The position numbers and the translations under genes were made by a program. Shown here piece by piece: positions 1 through 8,519 of a DNA stretch of 64,000 nt (positions are counted from its first letter, which is position 1; every line of letters starts with the position of its first letter). The notes below the pieces were generated by a model, which was given only the letters and a program-made list of their open reading frames with translations, did not search any database and was not told the origin of the DNA. Source of the DNA: Minwuiaceae bacterium (GTDB lineage: Bacteria; Pseudomonadota; Alphaproteobacteria; Minwuiales; Minwuiaceae); NCBI GenBank assembly GCA_028278525.1, contig JANQEE010000041.1:186001-250000 (forward strand). Direction: 5' to 3'.

Positions 1-291
1 CCGGTTCCGACCCTGCGCTATGTCTGGACGAACGACGCCGTACCGACCGGCAGCGTCGTGGACAGCCCGTATCTTCCAGGCACGGTGCGGAGCCTGGTGG
101 TCGAGAGCGGCACAGATCGCCAGGGCGATTGGGTAACGGTCCGGCGCAATGTGCTGGAGGACTTCGAACTGGCGTTCAACAGACCGCCGGATGGTCAGAT
201 ACATGCCGTCGCGCTGTTCACCGACAACGATCAGACAAGGCAGCCGGTAGAGGCCTATTACGAGTGGGCGCGGATGGCATGCGAGGAATGA
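1..291 (+). CDS. DUF3047 family protein, C-terminal part (5' truncated by window edge)
   Basis: Frame 1 is open from the first base and stops at 289-291, so the gene begins outside the window. The visible 96 residues carry the pattern typical of the C-terminus of DUF3047 proteins: a YVW-TND stretch, then VVDSPYLPG, a V-V-RNV-EDF segment and a T-DNDQT segment before an AYY motif. The family is usually a secreted or periplasmic protein of about 230-280 residues with no established biochemical role. An internal GTG at 58 opens a shorter reading frame but is clearly mid-protein. The next gene starts 37 bases downstream on the same strand, so co-transcription is possible. Confidence 0.75.
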   Translation, partial: PVPTLRYVWTNDAVPTGSVVDSPYLPGTVRSLVVESGTDRQGDWVTVRRNVLEDFELAFNRPPDGQIHAVALFTDNDQTRQPVEAYYEWARMACEE

Positions 292-328
292 GCCGGCTGT
301 CGACTGCCTTGAGCGGATACCGGTAGGG

Positions 329-1228
329 ATGGCGTCGGCTGCGGACAACAATGCCGGGGCGGCTTCCGTTGCGCTGAAAGTCGGCATGTGGATGGCGGTC
401 AGCGCGGCCTGTTTCGCGGTGCTGGTCGGCATCGTGCGCTTCCTGTCCGCGGAAATGGATGTCTTCGTTATTTCGTTTTGGCGGAATTGTTTTGCCGTCC
501 TTATTTTTCTTCCGTGGCTGGTGCGGGTGGGACCGGCGGCCCTGAAGACCAGGCGCATCGGGACCTACCTGGTACGCTCGACCTTCATGGTCGTTTCGTC
601 GACCCTGCTGTTCTTCAGCGTGGTTTTGATGCCGATCGGAGAGGCGACGGCGTTGAGTTTCACGACGCCGTTGTTTACGACGATATTGGCGGTCCTGGTG
701 TTGCGGGAAACGGTCGGGCTCCGCCGATGGTCGGCATTGGTTATCGGGTTCGCCGGTGTCCTGATAATGCTGAGGCCGGGCGTAGCCGCTTTCGACCCTG
801 CCGCAATTTTAGTCATTCTGTCGGCCATCTCGTTTGCTGCCGTCGTGGTCATCGCCAAGATGCTGGCCGCAACGGAGAGCCCCGAACTGATCGTCGTCTA
901 TCTCTCGCTGTTTTCGATTCCCCTGTCTCTGGTGCCGGCGCTGTTTTACTGGCAATGGCCGAACGGCGAGCAGTTCTTGTGGTTGGTCGCGTTGGGCGCA
1001 ATGGCAAGCGGTAACATGTACGGCATCTCCCGTGCCCTTCAGATCGGCGATGCGTCGTTGTCACAACCATTTGACTTTTTTCGATTGCCGATGACGGCGT
1101 TGGTTGGGTACTTCTACTTCCAAGAGGTGCTCGACATATGGGTATGGGTCGGCGCCGCCGTTATTTTTGCCAGCGCTGCCTATGTTACGCACCGTGAGGC
1201 GCTGAAGCGACGGCGGCCGACGGCTTAA
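329..1228 (+). CDS. DMT-superfamily transporter (EamA family)
   Basis: A 299-residue, very hydrophobic protein with about ten predicted membrane spans arranged as two EamA repeats of roughly 140 residues. Such 10-TMS carriers are inner-membrane permeases for amino acids, nucleosides or other metabolites; related alphaproteobacterial proteins include S-adenosylmethionine importers. The GEATALSFTTPLF stretch at the end of the first repeat is typical of the family. The tail is short and basic (KRRRP). The substrate cannot be read from sequence. It lies downstream of the DUF3047 gene and upstream of a 2-hydroxyacid dehydrogenase, all on the plus strand. Confidence 0.85.
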   Translation: MASAADNNAGAASVALKVGMWMAVSAACFAVLVGIVRFLSAEMDVFVISFWRNCFAVLIFLPWLVRVGPAALKTRRIGTYLVRSTFMVVSSTLLFFSVVLMPIGEATALSFTTPLFTTILAVLVLRETVGLRRWSALVIGFAGVLIMLRPGVAAFDPAAILVILSAISFAAVVVIAKMLAATESPELIVVYLSLFSIPLSLVPALFYWQWPNGEQFLWLVALGAMASGNMYGISRALQIGDASLSQPFDFFRLPMTALVGYFYFQEVLDIWVWVGAAVIFASAAYVTHREALKRRRPTA

Positions 1229-1293
1229 GGGAAAGCGGGCGGCAGTCGCCGACTGCGGAGTCGGGCCTAACGGGCGGTAAATGGGGTTACGCC

Positions 1294-2340
1294 ATGGGGA
1301 AGTTTCGCGTCGCGCTGAGCGGCGACTTTCGGAATCCGGATGGGAGCGCCAGGTTTCCGGAATTCGACCTTGCCCCTTTGGACGGGCCGGACATCGAGCA
1401 CTACTACCTGCCGTCGGAACCCGAGGTCGCGGCATCCGATGTTGAAGATGCCGACGCGTTGATCCTGCTGCTGCCGCGTTTCGGCCGGTCCAGCGTCCCC
1501 AAAAGCGGCCGACTTTCTTTGCTCGCCCGGTTCGGCGTCGGCTACGATACGGTCGACGTCGATGCCTGCACCGAAAACGACATTGCCGTGGCGATTGCGC
1601 CTTCGGGCGTGCGCCGTCCCGTCGCGGTGTCGATCATTACCCTGATGCTGGCACTGACCGGCCGCCTGATCGCCAAGGACCGGATCGGCCGGCAGGGGCC
1701 GGACGGCTGGGCCGTGAAGTCGGACTTTCACGGCAGGGGGCTGATCGGGCGCACGCTCGGCTCCGTCGGGCTTGGCAACATCGCGCGCGAGATGTTTTCG
1801 CTGGCCCGCCCATTCGATCTGAAATTCATGGCCTCTGACCCTTACGTGGATCCGGCGGTTGCCCGGGAGGTTGGCGTTCAACTGGTGGACATCGAAACGC
1901 TTTTCCGGGAATCCGATATCGTGAGCATCAATTGCTTTCTCAACGCGGAAACCAAGGGTTTGGTCGGGGCCGAGCTTCTTTCGATGATGAAGCCGTCAGC
2001 GTATCTTATCAATACGGCGCGGGGGCCGATCGTTGACCAGAAGGCGCTGACCGAAGCGCTGTCCGATGGCAGCATCGCCGGCGCAGGCCTCGACGTTCTG
2101 GAACGCGAGCCGCCGGATGCCGACGATCCGATACTGCGGCTGGACAATGTGATCATCACACCGCACGCATTGTGTTTCACCGATCAGTGTTTTGCCGGAC
2201 TCGGCGGCGCCGATACGGCGGCCACGTTAGCCGTTATGCAGGGCAGGGTACCCGACGCGTTGGTCAATCCGTCGGTGACGGCGCGCCCGGCCTGGCAATC
2301 CAAACTCTCCGCGTACGCCCAGGCTTTCGGAAACCGATGA
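1294..2340 (+). CDS. D-isomer-specific 2-hydroxyacid dehydrogenase
   Basis: A 348-residue NAD(P)-dependent oxidoreductase that should interconvert a 2-hydroxyacid and a 2-oxoacid in the cytoplasm. The Rossmann motif lies around residues 157-164 (VGLGNIA; the third glycine is Ala). The catalytic triad is complete: Arg243 in NTARGP, Glu272 in the LEREPP segment and His291 in TPHAL. The N-terminal substrate domain contains the usual LLARFGVGYDTVD strand. Phosphoglycerate, hydroxypyruvate and formate dehydrogenases share this fold; no ACT domain is present, so SerA is unlikely. The preferred substrate is not determinable. It is probably transcribed alone or with the DMT transporter 65 bases upstream. 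Confidence 0.9.
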   Translation: MGKFRVALSGDFRNPDGSARFPEFDLAPLDGPDIEHYYLPSEPEVAASDVEDADALILLLPRFGRSSVPKSGRLSLLARFGVGYDTVDVDACTENDIAVAIAPSGVRRPVAVSIITLMLALTGRLIAKDRIGRQGPDGWAVKSDFHGRGLIGRTLGSVGLGNIAREMFSLARPFDLKFMASDPYVDPAVAREVGVQLVDIETLFRESDIVSINCFLNAETKGLVGAELLSMMKPSAYLINTARGPIVDQKALTEALSDGSIAGAGLDVLEREPPDADDPILRLDNVIITPHALCFTDQCFAGLGGADTAATLAVMQGRVPDALVNPSVTARPAWQSKLSAYAQAFGNR

Positions 2341-2503
2341 CAATGGTGTGTTTTGCGGCGCTGTTACCACGGGCGATAGAATAATTTCCGATTCGGTCGA
2401 TAGATTTGCGCAGTTTCGCCCGCTCCGATTGCTTGAAGCAGGCATTGGCCAGCTTAGTTTGGTGTATTAAGTGAGTTTTTCTTGACTAAATGGACAATTT
2501 CAC

Positions 2504-2532
2504 TTGACGGGAGTGCGCGCGTTCTCTACGTA
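2504..2532 (+). promoter_or_regulatory. Candidate sigma-70 promoter for higA
   Basis: TTGACG (2504-2509), a 17-base spacer and TACGTA (2527-2532), 41 bases before the higA start. The -10 is imperfect. The surrounding 2341-2572 stretch is otherwise gene-free and more AT-rich than its neighbours; it holds no HigB toxin reading frame. Confidence 0.35.
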
Positions 2533-2572
2533 TGGCGTATCGACTAGTCCAAAAGTCTTGCAAGGAGGAAAA

Positions 2573-2866
2573 ATGGCGAGACGACGTGCCCCGGTGCACC
2601 CGGGACAAACCCTGCATGACAAGTTCATGGCACCGCGGGGCATTAGTTCAAATCGTCTGGGCGAAACCCTGAACGTTCCGGCCAACCGGATAAGCGATAT
2701 CGTTCGGGGACGGCGGGGAATAACGGCGGATACTGCGCTTCGACTGGCCCGTCATTTCCGCACTACGCCGGAATATTGGATGGATTTGCAGCGGGACTAT
2801 GAGCTTCAAGTCGTTGCCGGCGAGGTGGGCGCCGAGATTAAGGCGATTCGCATGCAGAAGAAGTAG
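2573..2866 (+). CDS. higA: HigA-type antitoxin, XRE-family DNA-binding protein (no adjacent toxin)
   Basis: A 97-residue helix-turn-helix protein of the HigA/VapI addiction-module family. The start at 2573 is chosen because a strong Shine-Dalgarno (AAGGAGG at 2562-2568) precedes it; the longer frame from 2504 lacks one. The N-terminus has the HPGQTLHDKFM signature, followed by the HTH (NRLGETLNVPANRISDIVRG) and the C-terminal family motif around FRTTPEYWMDLQ. HigA normally represses its own operon and neutralises the ribosome-dependent RNase HigB, encoded just upstream of higA. Here the upstream 232 bases hold no such frame and downstream is a hairpin, so this copy is an orphan, perhaps a plain regulator. 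Confidence 0.85.
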   Translation: MARRRAPVHPGQTLHDKFMAPRGISSNRLGETLNVPANRISDIVRGRRGITADTALRLARHFRTTPEYWMDLQRDYELQVVAGEVGAEIKAIRMQKK

Positions 2867-2880
2867 AACCTGACTGGGAA

Positions 2881-2908
2881 GCGCCCGCGGCTAGCCGCCG
2901 TGGGCGCC
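2881..2908 (+). terminator. Hairpin after higA, weak terminator candidate
   Basis: Eleven-base arms (GCGCCCGCGGC and GCCGTGGGCGC, one G-T pair) around a 5-base loop, beginning 15 bases after the higA stop. There is no clear U-tract, so intrinsic termination is uncertain. Confidence 0.45.
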
Positions 2909-3015
2909 TCTCCCGACGAGACCTTTCGATCGGGCCGCGTTGCGGCCGGTCTGTTGTTGTTCTATTCCTACCCGACATGATCAAACGACCGCGCGCCTGT
3001 CCTGGCGTCTTGTAA

Positions 3016-4353
3016 ATGAGTCGCGAGGAGGGAAGCGAATGGCAATCGGCGCCGAGTTACGGCGCGGTCTGGGCGCTTGCCTGGCCGATAATCCTGGCGA
3101 ACAGTTCCGTCCCGCTTCTCGGCATGGTCGATACGGCGGTCGTCGGGCACCTCCCGCAAACGCATTTCATCGGCGCCGTCGCGGTCGGCGCGATGGTGTT
3201 CAGCTGGCTCTATTGGGGATTCGGGTTCCTGCGCATGGGCACCGGCGGCCTGACGGCTCAAGCGGTCGGTGCGCGGGACGCGGACGAGATCAGGGCCGTG
3301 CTGGGCCGTGCCTTGTTGCTGTCCGCGGCGTTCGGCGCGCTGCTGATCGCGGTTCAGGTTCCGGCCATCGACCTGGCCCTGCATCTGGTCGGCGCCAGCG
3401 CCGAGGTTGCCGCATCGGCGCGCGAGTACTTTCTGATCCGCATCTGGAGCGCGCCCGCCGCGCTTGCCGCCTATTGCCTGCTCGGCTGGTTCATCGGCAT
3501 GCAGAACACGCGGATCACCCTGCTGGTCCAGCTGTTCATGAACGGCCTCAACATCGTGCTGGACCTGGTTTTCGTCTGGGTCTTCGAATGGGGCGTTGCC
3601 GGCGTCGCCTGGGCGACGTTGATCGCCGAAGTGGCGGCGGCCGTCTTGGCGCTGGGACTGGCGGCCCGCGCCATGGCGCGGCTGGGCGGCCGCTGGCGTT
3701 GGGACGGCATTGTTCATCGCGCCCGGATGCGGCGCATGCTGCTGATCAACAGCGACATCTTCGTCCGTACGCTGATGCTGGTCTTCGTGTTTTCGTACTT
3801 CACGACCCTGGGGGCGCGGCTGGGCGATCTGACCCTTGCCGCCAATGCGGTACTGATGCATCTGCTGAGCCTGCAGGCCTTCGGCCTCGACGGGTTCGCG
3901 CACGCCGCCGAAGCGCTGGTCGGCAAGGCCATCGGCGCGCGGGACCGGAACGGCCTGCGCCGGGCGGTTGTGGTGTCGTTCCAGATGGCGCTGACCGTAG
4001 CGGGGCTGTATGCCGTGTTCACGCTGCTGTTCGGCGGCACGGTCGTCGGGTTGATCACCAACCAGGCAGACGTGCGCGCCTACGCGGCGGACTACCTGAT
4101 CTGGCTGGCCGTCTCTCCGGTGGTCGCCGTCTGGGCCTTTCAACTGGACGGCATTTTCATCGGCGCCACACAGACCCGGGATCTGCGTAACGGGGCGATC
4201 CTGTCGGTCGCGGTTTTCCTCAGCCTGGTTTGGTGGCTGCCGGATATGCTGGGCAATCACGGCCTTTGGCTGGCGCTGACGGTTTGGCTCGGTGCGCGCG
4301 GCGCCGCCCTGGCGGTGTTTTATCCGCGCATTGCCAGGGCCGTTGCCGCTTGA
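3016..4353 (+). CDS. MATE-family multidrug/metabolite efflux transporter
   Basis: A 445-residue integral membrane protein with about 12 predicted spans in two MATE halves. These antiporters use Na+ or H+ gradients to export cationic drugs or metabolites. Family features near the N-terminus are the WPIILANSSVPLLGMVDTAV segment, followed by G-V-GHL and a GFLRMGTGGLTAQAVGARD loop. The Asp of MVDTAV is the conserved TM1 acid. The organisation and length resemble the DinF-like subgroup. The ATG at 3016 is the only in-frame start near the SD-like sequence; the ATG at 3039 is out of frame. An intrinsic terminator follows at 4359. Confidence 0.9.
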   Translation: MSREEGSEWQSAPSYGAVWALAWPIILANSSVPLLGMVDTAVVGHLPQTHFIGAVAVGAMVFSWLYWGFGFLRMGTGGLTAQAVGARDADEIRAVLGRALLLSAAFGALLIAVQVPAIDLALHLVGASAEVAASAREYFLIRIWSAPAALAAYCLLGWFIGMQNTRITLLVQLFMNGLNIVLDLVFVWVFEWGVAGVAWATLIAEVAAAVLALGLAARAMARLGGRWRWDGIVHRARMRRMLLINSDIFVRTLMLVFVFSYFTTLGARLGDLTLAANAVLMHLLSLQAFGLDGFAHAAEALVGKAIGARDRNGLRRAVVVSFQMALTVAGLYAVFTLLFGGTVVGLITNQADVRAYAADYLIWLAVSPVVAVWAFQLDGIFIGATQTRDLRNGAILSVAVFLSLVWWLPDMLGNHGLWLALTVWLGARGAALAVFYPRIARAVAA

Positions 4354-4358
4354 AATCT

Positions 4359-4387
4359 CCCGAACCTAGGGTTCGGGTGCTTTTTTG
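4359..4387 (+). terminator. Rho-independent terminator of the MATE gene
   Basis: Eight-base perfect arms (CCCGAACC / GGTTCGGG) around TAG, then TGCTTTTTTG. The hairpin overlaps the last codons and stop of the convergent AbrB-family gene, so the terminator is embedded in its coding end. Confidence 0.8.
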
Positions 4388-5424
4388 CCAAACAACCGGA
4401 AGCCGAGCGGCGCGGCAATGTAGATCAGCGCGATGCGCAGGATGTGCATGCTCGATACGAACGCTGTATCGATGCCGAGCGCCAGAGCGATCAGCGACAT
4501 TTCGGCCAGGCCGCCCGGCGCCAGAGCCAGGTTCAACGCCACCGGCCCGAGCCCCACCGGTCCGGCGAACAGCAGTGTGAAGATCGCCGCGACGACCAGC
4601 AGGATGACGGTCGCTCCCATGGACAGAAGCGGGACGCGCGCGATCTTCCTCAGGTCGACCCCTGCGAACCGGGCCCCGACGCTGGCGCCGATAATCAGCT
4701 GCGAGACGGCGATGACGGGCACCGGCGGCTTGGATGCGGTGAGACCGCCGAGATGCACGGCGGCGGACAGCAGGACAGGTCCGATCAGCGCGGCCGCCGG
4801 TATGCGCAGGCGCGCGGCGAGCGGCCAGCCCAACGCGCCGCAGAGAACCAGCAATGCCAGATCCTGCATGCCGAGCGCGGCCAGAGGGTCGCCGGCCGCG
4901 ATGGTCGGCACGTCCAGGCCGACGACGAACCGATAGAAGACGGGTACCAGGAACACGACCATCAGGATGCGCGTCGCGTGGGCGAGCGAGATCACCTGCG
5001 CGTCGCCGCCCATTTCCTCGCCCATGATCACCATCTCGCCGAACCCGCCGGGGGAGGAGGCGAAATAGGCCGTCACCGGATCGAAGCCGCCGACATGCCG
5101 GAAATATAGATAGACCAGCAAGGCGCCGATCGGCACGTAGCAGGCGACGACGGCCGCGCCGGCGGCCCATTGGGACATCTGCTCCAGCATCGAGGGGTGG
5201 AACGCGCTGCCGAGCAGTACGCCGAGCACGGCGATCATCGTGGTGCGCAGCGGCTTGTAGATCTCGACCTGGATGCCGAGGATCGCCGCCGCCGTGGTCG
5301 CGAACATCGCGCCCAGCATCCAAGCCAGCGGCAAGTCGGCGAGCGAGAACAGCAGTCCGCCGGCGCCGCCGATCAAGACTGCTACGACATTGTTTTTCAA
5401 GTGCAGGAGCGCCGCAGGCTTCAT
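4366..5424 (-). CDS. AbrB-family (COG3180) integral membrane protein
   Basis: A 352-residue protein with about ten hydrophobic spans in two homologous halves. Each half ends in a proline/glycine-rich loop: the first has PGGFGEMV and the second PGGLAEMS. This duplicated pattern defines the Gram-negative AbrB duplication family, often mislabelled as ammonia monooxygenase or as a transcriptional regulator; its transport role is unproven. The start is placed at 5424 because this ATG overlaps the stop of the upstream M14 gene in an ATGA arrangement, implying translational coupling. A longer frame to 5496 would run well into that gene. The 3' end lies inside the MATE terminator. Confidence 0.85.
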   Translation of the reverse strand: MKPAALLHLKNNVVAVLIGGAGGLLFSLADLPLAWMLGAMFATTAAAILGIQVEIYKPLRTTMIAVLGVLLGSAFHPSMLEQMSQWAAGAAVVACYVPIGALLVYLYFRHVGGFDPVTAYFASSPGGFGEMVIMGEEMGGDAQVISLAHATRILMVVFLVPVFYRFVVGLDVPTIAAGDPLAALGMQDLALLVLCGALGWPLAARLRIPAAALIGPVLLSAAVHLGGLTASKPPVPVIAVSQLIIGASVGARFAGVDLRKIARVPLLSMGATVILLVVAAIFTLLFAGPVGLGPVALNLALAPGGLAEMSLIALALGIDTAFVSSMHILRIALIYIAAPLGFRLFGKKAPEP

Positions 5425-6416
5425 GCGACATACCGTCCGAAGCGAACGGCGGTCTGCCCCGGCGTTATCCGCCGCGACGGCATAATCAGCACGCAATCGT
5501 CGTAGGGCGTTCTGACCGCCGCATCGCCGTCGTAGCCGATGATGGTGCCGGCCTGGGGAACGACCTCGAGCCCCGTATAGTCTTTGGTGAAATAGAACTT
5601 GTCCGACGAGATGGTGACCGGCCCGGTCACTTCGATCACCCGCTGCGCCTCGGCTTCGACCGGTAGGAGATGAGCGGCGATGAAGGAGGGATCGACGCAG
5701 TCGAAATGCCGAAGGAAACGGAGTGTTGTCTCAATGGCGACCGTCTTGCTTTCCAGCGCCCAGTGTTGGCCGCACTCCACCAGGAGAGCCGCTTTACGGC
5801 TCCGCGCGTCGGCGAACGCGCCGTAGTCGCGCATCCGAACGCCCGCGTCATGGCCCGCGTCGGCCACGACGTGTGCGGGAAAGCCGAGGCCGAGCGCCAA
5901 TTGCCGGCCCTTGTCGGCGAGCCCGCATAGCATCAATGGGTCGCTGTCGTGCTGCATCGAATGGATGTCGAGCAGAAAATCCGCCCGATCGATGGCCGGC
6001 CTGAGCGCGCGGGCCCGTTCCAGTTCGACGCTGCTGCGCCGGCTGTCCAGGACGGCCGGCGCCCAAACGCGATTGAGATCCTCGTCGACATAGCGGGACA
6101 TCGACGGCCGGCTGACATCGAAGCGCCCATAGGCGGCGACGTTCGCGAAGCTCAGGGTCAGCGTCCCGCGCGTCGGCCTTACCGCATGATCGAGCAAGAA
6201 GCGAAGCGCGTGAGCACCGCACACCTCATTGCCATGGGTCAAGGCGTTGATCAGCAGGTGAGGCCCGTCTTCGTCCGCCCGAAACGAGTGAACGTACGGA
6301 ATGCCCGTATTGCCGTCGGCGTAGGCGGCAATGTCCACTGGTAGCAGATCGATAGATGGCGCGGCGGAACCGGTTGAGGCCATACAGAGTTCCAAGGCCT
6401 GAAACAACAACGGCAT
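5421..6416 (-). CDS. Succinylglutamate desuccinylase/aspartoacylase-family M14 metalloenzyme
   Basis: A 331-residue zinc amidohydrolase or carboxypeptidase-like enzyme. The zinc ligands are His61 and Glu64 in LTHGNEVCGA and His152 in LLDIHSM; Glu214 in LLVECGQHW is the expected catalytic glutamate. The NRVW segment near residue 115 matches the substrate-binding arginine region of AstE/AspA relatives. These enzymes remove N-acyl groups from amino acids; the actual substrate is unknown. The gene is the first of a two-gene unit with the AbrB-like membrane protein (4-base overlap), which suggests uptake or export of the same compound. Confidence 0.85.
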   Translation of the reverse strand: MPLLFQALELCMASTGSAAPSIDLLPVDIAAYADGNTGIPYVHSFRADEDGPHLLINALTHGNEVCGAHALRFLLDHAVRPTRGTLTLSFANVAAYGRFDVSRPSMSRYVDEDLNRVWAPAVLDSRRSSVELERARALRPAIDRADFLLDIHSMQHDSDPLMLCGLADKGRQLALGLGFPAHVVADAGHDAGVRMRDYGAFADARSRKAALLVECGQHWALESKTVAIETTLRFLRHFDCVDPSFIAAHLLPVEAEAQRVIEVTGPVTISSDKFYFTKDYTGLEVVPQAGTIIGYDGDAAVRTPYDDCVLIMPSRRITPGQTAVRFGRYVA

Positions 6417-6473
6417 TTCTCTACCACGGCGGCGGCGGCGGGTCCAAGACCTGCCAGGGGCCGCCCGGACGGA

Positions 6474-7106
6474 CTAGTTGCCGCTGTAGGCCTTTGCCGC
6501 GTACAAAGCCGCCTGCGTCCGGTTGTTGAGGCCGAGGCGTTTCAATATTCCCGAAACATGAAGTCGGACCGTCGCGTCCGTCATGCCGAGGGCCTGGGCG
6601 ATCTGGGCGTTGGTCTTACCCTGGGCGACCAGGGCAAGAACCTCTTGCTGACGAAGCGTGAGGACGCCGAGGCTGGCCGTCGGGACGGCTTTCGGCTTTG
6701 CGCCGTCCTGAATCGTCAGTAGGGTCCGCGGCAGATAAACCTCTCCGGCCAACACCGCCTGCAGCGCCTTGATCATGTCGTCGCGGCTCATTGTCTTGGG
6801 GATGTATCCCGACGCCCCGACGTCGATTGCGTGAAGGATTGTCTTTCGGTCTTCGACCATCGACACAACGACGACCAAAGAGTCCGGGCAGGATTCTCTA
6901 ATGGCGCGCAATCGGTCCAGCGCGTTGCCGTCCGGCAGGATCAAGTCCAGCAGGATTAGCCGGATGTCCGGATTCGCGGCGGCCAGGCGCTGCGCCTCTG
7001 ACGCGTCTCCTGCTTCCAGGATGTCGGAAGCAGCTATCACCTGCGATACCAAACGATTCAGACTAATCCTGGTTATCTCGTGATCATCAACGATTAGAAC
7101 TTTCAT
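6474..7106 (-). CDS. NarL/FixJ-type response regulator (LuxR C-terminal domain)
   Basis: A 210-residue two-domain transcription factor. The receiver domain spans about residues 1-120 with acidic residues D7/D8, phosphoacceptor D54 in LLLDLILPDG, switch Ser82 and Lys104 in GYIPKTMS. The LuxR-type HTH covers about residues 145-205 and includes LTLRQQEVLALVAQGKTN and a recognition helix with TDATVRLHVSGIL. All receiver residues are intact, so it should be phosphorylated, but no histidine kinase gene is adjacent. A kinase at 19614 is about 12 kb away and may be unrelated. A long AT-rich region upstream (7107-7472) probably carries its promoter. Confidence 0.9.
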   Translation of the reverse strand: MKVLIVDDHEITRISLNRLVSQVIAASDILEAGDASEAQRLAAANPDIRLILLDLILPDGNALDRLRAIRESCPDSLVVVVSMVEDRKTILHAIDVGASGYIPKTMSRDDMIKALQAVLAGEVYLPRTLLTIQDGAKPKAVPTASLGVLTLRQQEVLALVAQGKTNAQIAQALGMTDATVRLHVSGILKRLGLNNRTQAALYAAKAYSGN

Positions 7107-7472
7107 CGATCGGGGCCGGCGAGATGTAGCGTGGAGTACATTATTGCTGACTAGGTAGACAAAAGGGCGAGTCGTTGAAATACCATATATGTGTACGTAT
7201 CAATGAGATAGATAAAACGACGAATTTCAAAGAAAACACTATCGACTCTGAAATGAATCACCAATAAACGGGACACATATTCCGATTACCATTCTTGCCA
7301 GGGTTGAGAGGACTACGACTCGGCTTTTTAGCGGGAATTGAATTAGAGTAATGCAATTCTTTTATTGGTGACGCAGACGCGGGTTAGCCGATTCGGCAGG
7401 CGTTAACTCGCCAGGCTCAATGCCCGGCGTAACGGTCGCCGTTGGGCCTGAACCGGGTGTGCGTCGGGGCGG
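7107..7472. other. 366-base gene-free AT-rich region with distant inverted repeat
   Basis: This stretch between the response regulator and the threonine aldolase holds no convincing reading frame and is visibly more AT-rich than its surroundings. It contains a perfect 11-base inverted repeat, TCACCAATAAA (7258-7268) and TTTATTGGTGA (7361-7371), 92 bases apart. The response-regulator promoter is probably in its left part; no exact promoter could be fixed. Confidence 0.5.
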
Positions 7473-8516
7473 TTACCGGTCCGTCACGACGCTGCGAAGC
7501 GCCGCTGCCGCGGCGTCCATACCGGCCTTGTCGACGTCGAGATGCGTCACGGCGCGGATCGTCGTCGCACCCATGGGGCCGACGCGGACGCCGTGGCCCA
7601 GGAGCCTTTCGCCTATGTCGTCCGCCGACAGACCGGTACCCGCGACATCGAAGAAGACGATATTCGTATCCACGGATTGTGGATCAAGCGAGATACCGGG
7701 AATTTCCACGATCTGTTCGGCGAACGACCTGGCGTTGTCGTGGTCTTCCGCGAGGCGCTCCACATGATGGGCCAAGGCGTATGTTCCGGCGGCGGCGACA
7801 ATGCCAGCCTGACGCATGGCACCGCCCATGCGCTGTTTCCATTGCCAGGCGCGTTCGATGGTTTCCCTGCTGCCGACGAGGACCGCACCGACAGGGCATC
7901 CGAGTCCCTTGCTAAGATCGACCCAGGCCGTGTCAAACGGCTCGACGAAATCACGCGCCGGAACACCAGACGCCACGACGGCGTTCATCAGGCGTGCGCC
8001 GTCCATATGCAGGGCAAGGCCATGGTCACGCGCTGCCTGAGCGACGGACCGGATCGCCTCCAACGGCCAGACGGTTCCACCGCCGAAGTTCGACGTCTGC
8101 TCGACCTCGACCAGCCGAGAGTTCGGCGAATAGCGGCCGTCGTCCCGCACCGCTCCGTGCACGTCATCGGCCGAGAAGATACCGCGCGTACCTTGCAGAG
8201 GCCGTATCATTGCCCCGGCAAACACGGCTGGGCCGCCGCCTTCCGCGATGATGATGTGCGCCGTCGCGTCGCAAATCACTTCGTCTCCGGGACGGCAATG
8301 CAGCAGCAGGGCGATTTCATTGCACATCGTGCCGGACGGCAGGAACATCGCGGCTTCCTTGCCAAGAAGCTCTGCCACGGTCTCGCACAACCTGTTGACG
8401 CTCGGGTCCTCGCCGCGCTGTTCGTCGCCCACCGGCGCTTCCGCCATGGCCTGGCGCATGGCCGGCGTCGGGCGGGTCTGGGTGTCGCTATAAAGATCGA
8501 CGCGAATGTTGGTCAT
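7473..8516 (-). CDS. Low-specificity L-threonine aldolase family protein
   Basis: A 347-residue PLP enzyme of the threonine aldolase / beta-eliminating lyase family. It should cleave L-threonine, L-allo-threonine or other beta-hydroxy-amino acids to glycine plus an aldehyde. Lys203 in VDLSKGLGCPVG is the Schiff-base lysine, and the LHMDGAR segment (residues 169-175) supplies the PLP-pyridine aspartate. Length and start (DLYSDTQTRPT) match the family closely. It is the last gene of the minus-strand operon, 3 bases after the acyl-CoA synthetase stop, so it probably has a role in that catabolic route rather than in general threonine turnover. Confidence 0.92.
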   Translation of the reverse strand: MTNIRVDLYSDTQTRPTPAMRQAMAEAPVGDEQRGEDPSVNRLCETVAELLGKEAAMFLPSGTMCNEIALLLHCRPGDEVICDATAHIIIAEGGGPAVFAGAMIRPLQGTRGIFSADDVHGAVRDDGRYSPNSRLVEVEQTSNFGGGTVWPLEAIRSVAQAARDHGLALHMDGARLMNAVVASGVPARDFVEPFDTAWVDLSKGLGCPVGAVLVGSRETIERAWQWKQRMGGAMRQAGIVAAAGTYALAHHVERLAEDHDNARSFAEQIVEIPGISLDPQSVDTNIVFFDVAGTGLSADDIGERLLGHGVRVGPMGATTIRAVTHLDVDKAGMDAAAAALRSVVTDR

Positions 8517-8519
8517 ATG

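Noticed and set aside
2968..4260. 430-residue open frame on the minus strand
   Set aside because: Antisense shadow of the MATE transporter; its composition (Gln/Arg/Asp-rich, no motif) is typical of high-GC shadow frames.
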